Positions 6,522 to 8,903 of a stretch of 8,903 nt of DNA are shown here, one piece after another; the stretch's first letter is position 1; every line of letters begins with the position of its first letter. Under the pieces are notes generated by a model. The model had not been told where the DNA came from. It saw only the letters and a program-made list of their open reading frames with translations, and did no database searches. Location of the stretch: positions 1 through 8,903 of the forward strand of contig PLSZ01000433.1 in NCBI GenBank assembly GCA_003164305.1, given 5' to 3'. The position numbers and the translations under genes were made by a program. The stretch comes from Acetobacteraceae bacterium. GTDB taxonomy: Bacteria > Pseudomonadota > Alphaproteobacteria > Acetobacterales > Acetobacteraceae.

Positions 6522-6556
6522 TTCCTGGGGCCGCGGATGGACAGGCGGCCCAGGAA
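6522..6556. repeat. 12-bp-arm inverted repeat in the rfbB/ivd divergent gap
   Basis: TTCCTGGGGCCGC (6522-6534) and GCGGCCCAGGAA (6545-6556) are reverse complements except for one extra G in the left arm, around a 10-bp centre. Arm centres are about 22 bp apart, roughly two helical turns, as for a dimeric regulator's operator. No T-run follows on either strand, and it lies between divergent starts, so a terminator is unlikely. The rest of the 6426-6601 gap shows no gene. Confidence 0.6.
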
Positions 6557-6568
6557 GTTGCGTATTAG
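6538..6568 (+). promoter_or_regulatory. Tentative promoter for ivd-mccB
   Basis: TGGACA (6538-6543, 5/6 to -35) lies in the centre of the inverted repeat, and TATTAG (6563-6568, 4/6 to -10) follows after 19 bp, slightly long. If real, the repeat overlaps the -35 and its occupation would block transcription of the leucine-degradation genes. The match is weak on its own. Confidence 0.25.
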
Positions 6569-6601
6569 GCCCGGAGCATGGGCGATGGGAGAAGCGATCG
6601 C

Positions 6602-7771
6602 ATGAGCAACCAGATGCGGGGCCTGGACTTCGACCTCGGTGAGGTCGCCGACATGTTGCGCGACGCCGTTAGTAGCTTCGCCGCCGATGAGATTGCGCCC
6701 CGGGCCGCCGCGATCGACACCGAAAACGAGTTTCCCGCCGATCTGTGGCCAAAATTGGGCTCGTTGGGCGTGCTCGGCGTGACCGTCGCGGAGGAATACG
6801 GCGGCGCCGGCATGGGCTACCTGGAGCACGTGGTGGCGATGGAGGAAATCAGCCGGGCTTCGGCCTCGGTGGGACTGTCGTACGGGGCGCATTCGAACCT
6901 CTGCGTGAACCAGATCTTCCGAAATGGGACCGAGGACCAGAAGCGCCGGTATCTGCCGAGGCTGGTGTCGGGGGAGCATGTCGGGGCGTTGGCGATGTCG
7001 GAGCCGGGCGCGGGATCGGACGTGGTGTCGATGCGGTTGCGGGCGGACCGGCAGGGTGATCGTTACGTATTGAACGGCACCAAGATGTGGATCACCAACG
7101 GGCCGAACGCCAACGTGTTGGTCATCTATGCCAAGACCGATCCGGACGCGGGAGCCAGAGGGATGACGGCGTTTCTTGTGGAGAAAGGGTTCAAGGGGTT
7201 TTCGACGTCGCCGAAGCTGGACAAGCTCGGCATGCGCGGGTCGAACACCTGCGAACTGGTGTTCCAGGACTGCGAGGTGCCCGTGGAAAACGTGCTTGGC
7301 GCGGTCGGGCGCGGCGTCAACGTGTTGATGAGCGGGCTGGATTATGAGCGGGCGGTGCTGGCGGCGGGTCCTCTGGGGATCATGCAAGCCTGTATGGACG
7401 CGGTGTTGCCGTACGTGCATGAGCGCAAACAATTCGGCCAGGCGATCGGCGAGTTTCAACTGATGCAAGGCAAGCTGGCGGATATGTATACCACGATGAA
7501 CGCGGCGCGATCCTACGTTTACGCGGTGGCCAAGGCCTGCGATCGCGGTCAGACGACACGGAAAGACGCGGCGGGAGCGATCTTGTACGCGGCGGAAAAG
7601 GCCACGTGGATGGCGCTGGAAGCGATCCAGGCGTTAGGCGGCAATGGGTATATCAACGACTATCCGACGGGACGGTTGTTACGCGACGCCAAATTGTATG
7701 AGATCGGCGCCGGAACGAGTGAAATCCGCCGCATGCTGATCGGCCGCGAATTGTTCGCCGAGACCGCCTGA
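6602..7771 (+). CDS. ivd: Isovaleryl-CoA dehydrogenase
   Basis: A 389-residue FAD-dependent acyl-CoA dehydrogenase that oxidises isovaleryl-CoA to 3-methylcrotonyl-CoA in leucine breakdown, passing electrons to ETF. The N-terminal helical domain is followed by [10 protein letters not shown] (64-73), the flavin signature [12 protein letters not shown] (129-140), and the beta-domain block [12 protein letters not shown] (161-172). Glu249 in [16 protein letters not shown] (244-259) is at the position of the isovaleryl-CoA dehydrogenase catalytic base, which in most other acyl-CoA dehydrogenases sits near the C-terminus. The C-terminal [17 protein letters not shown] (368-384) binds the partner subunit's FAD. 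The start at 6602 has GGGAGAAG 7 nt upstream; an ATG at 6578 has GGAG only 1 nt away and is rejected. Length matches the family. Its partner mccB begins 2 bp after the stop. Confidence 0.95.
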   Translation: MSNQMRGLDFDLGEVADMLRDAVSSFAADEIAPRAAAIDTENEFPADLWPKLGSLGVLGVTVAEEYGGAGMGYLEHVVAMEEISRASASVGLSYGAHSNLCVNQIFRNGTEDQKRRYLPRLVSGEHVGALAMSEPGAGSDVVSMRLRADRQGDRYVLNGTKMWITNGPNANVLVIYAKTDPDAGARGMTAFLVEKGFKGFSTSPKLDKLGMRGSNTCELVFQDCEVPVENVLGAVGRGVNVLMSGLDYERAVLAAGPLGIMQACMDAVLPYVHERKQFGQAIGEFQLMQGKLADMYTTMNAARSYVYAVAKACDRGQTTRKDAAGAILYAAEKATWMALEAIQALGGNGYINDYPTGRLLRDAKLYEIGAGTSEIRRMLIGRELFAETA

Positions 7772-7773
7772 TC

Positions 7774-8903
7774 ATGCCCGTCATCGACAGCGTGATCGAC
7801 CGGCGCTCGGCGGGGTTTCAGGCCAATGCCGAGGCGATGCGCGGGCTGGTCGCGGATTTGCGGCTTCTGGCTGAGACCGTGAGTTTGGGCGGCGGCAAGG
7901 CGTCGCGAGACCGGCATGTCTCGCGCGGGAAGTTGCTGCCGCGGGATCGGGTGCAGGCGTTGCTCGATCCTGGCTCGCCGTTTCTGGAGATCGGGCAACT
8001 GGCGGCGCACGGGATGTATGGGGGTGAGGTGCCCTCGGCGGGAATCATCACCGGGATCGGCCGGGTGTCGGGCCGCGAGTGCATGATCGTGGCGAATGAT
8101 GCCACGGTGAAGGGCGGCACGTATTATCCGCTGACGGTGAAGAAGCATCTGCGGGCGCAGGAGATCGCGGCGCAGAACCGCTTGCCGTGTGTGTATCTGG
8201 TGGATTCCGGCGGGGCGAATTTGCCCAATCAGGATGAGGTGTTTCCGGATCGCGAGCATTTTGGGCGCATCTTTTTCAACCAGGCGAATATGTCATCGGC
8301 CGGGATCGCGCAGATCGCCGTCGTGATGGGGTCGTGTACCGCGGGTGGCGCTTACGTACCGGCGATGTCGGATGAGGCGGTCATCGTGCGCGGTCAGGGC
8401 ACGATTTTCCTCGCGGGACCGCCGTTGGTGAAGGCGGCGACGGGGGAAATCGTTTCAGCGGAGGATCTGGGCGGCGCCGATGTTCATTGCCGGGTGTCCG
8501 GTGTGGCCGATCATTACGCGGAGAGCGATGCGCATGCTTTGGGGATCGCGCGCGGGATCGTTTCGTATCTGAACACAGTGAAGACGCCGGGCCTGGCGAT
8601 GCGGGAACCGGTGGCGCCTTTGTACGACGCGGCGGAGTTGTACGGGATCGTGGAGGCGGACCGGCGGCGGCCGTTCGACGTGCGGGAGATTATTTCCCGA
8701 ATTGTCGATGGCAGTGAGTTCGACGAGTTCAAACGGTTGTATGGGGCGACGTTGGTCACCGGGTTCGCGCATATCTGGGGAATGCCGGTCGGAATCGTCG
8801 CCAATAACGGCATATTGTTCAGCGAGAGCGCGCAAAAGGGCGCGCATTTCATTGAGCTTTGCGCGCAGCGCGGGATCCCGCTGGTGTTCTTGCAGAACAT
8901 CAC
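7774..8903 (+). CDS. mccB: Methylcrotonyl-CoA carboxylase, carboxyltransferase (beta) subunit, 5' part
   Basis: An uninterrupted reading frame runs from the ATG at 7774 to the window edge: 376 codons of a protein usually about 535 residues long. It belongs to the biotin-dependent carboxyltransferase family (MccB/LiuB) and moves the carboxyl group from carboxybiotin to 3-methylcrotonyl-CoA, giving 3-methylglutaconyl-CoA. Visible blocks: [23 protein letters not shown] (from about 50), [30 protein letters not shown] (144-172), [16 protein letters not shown] (186-201) with the oxyanion-type glycines, [11 protein letters not shown] (217-227), and the C-domain ANNGILF (343-349) and [10 protein letters not shown] (354-363). 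These are characteristic of MccB rather than propionyl-CoA carboxylase beta. No clear Shine-Dalgarno precedes it; the 2-bp gap after ivd implies coupled translation. Codons ending in G (ggg, gcg, cgg, ctg) are very frequent. mccA (the biotin carboxylase) is probably further right, outside the window. Confidence 0.95.
   Translation, partial: MPVIDSVIDRRSAGFQANAEAMRGLVADLRLLAETVSLGGGKASRDRHVSRGKLLPRDRVQALLDPGSPFLEIGQLAAHGMYGGEVPSAGIITGIGRVSGRECMIVANDATVKGGTYYPLTVKKHLRAQEIAAQNRLPCVYLVDSGGANLPNQDEVFPDREHFGRIFFNQANMSSAGIAQIAVVMGSCTAGGAYVPAMSDEAVIVRGQGTIFLAGPPLVKAATGEIVSAEDLGGADVHCRVSGVADHYAESDAHALGIARGIVSYLNTVKTPGLAMREPVAPLYDAAELYGIVEADRRRPFDVREIISRIVDGSEFDEFKRLYGATLVTGFAHIWGMPVGIVANNGILFSESAQKGAHFIELCAQRGIPLVFLQNI

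Noticed and set aside
6422..7468. Minus-strand open frame of 348 codons opposite ivd
   Set aside because: Antisense to a clear isovaleryl-CoA dehydrogenase; its product is rich in H, R, P and Q, typical of a GC-driven shadow frame.

Overview
The window reads as ordinary chromosomal DNA from a GC-rich alphaproteobacterium. The base composition, codon use and protein texture (isovaleryl-CoA dehydrogenase, MccB and Rml proteins) suggest a Rhodospirillales/Acetobacteraceae-like organism. That placement is an impression from protein character, not a database result. Genes are tightly packed, many with 4-nt start/stop overlaps. I see no RNA gene, CRISPR array, transposase, integrase or phage gene.

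Region 1 (1-2848, minus strand) is an ABC uptake operon: periplasmic binding protein, ATPase, permease, then the start of a short-chain dehydrogenase/reductase cut by the window edge. The transporter belongs to the sulfonate/nitrate/taurine-type family (SsuABC/TauABC/NrtABC-like); its substrate cannot be read from sequence. A good sigma70-type promoter lies before the binding protein. Divergent from it, on the plus strand (2849-3727), is a beta-hydroxyacid dehydrogenase of the 3-hydroxyisobutyrate dehydrogenase superfamily. A transporter flanked by two dehydrogenases suggests import and oxidation of a small hydroxy compound, and this is the most open biological question in the window.

Region 2 (3728-3949) is a 222-bp gap between convergent genes. 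It holds two REP-like palindromes in opposite orientation, plus a half copy.

Region 3 (3950-6425, minus strand) is a three-gene dTDP-sugar operon, rfbB-rfbA-rfbC (rmlB, rmlA, rmlC), with a 4-nt overlap at each junction. It makes dTDP-4-keto-L-rhamnose from glucose-1-phosphate. The final reductase rfbD/rmlD is not next to it. rfbC appears to start with TTG.

Region 4 (6426-6601) is a divergent regulatory gap with a striking 12-bp-arm inverted repeat. Region 5 (6602-8903, plus strand) is the start of a leucine-degradation (liu-type) operon: isovaleryl-CoA dehydrogenase, then 2 bp later the carboxyltransferase (beta) subunit of methylcrotonyl-CoA carboxylase, which runs off the right edge.

I found no convincing undescribed system. 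The noteworthy items are the uncharacterised transporter/dehydrogenase neighbourhood, the REP-like pair, and the inverted repeat upstream of the leucine operon.
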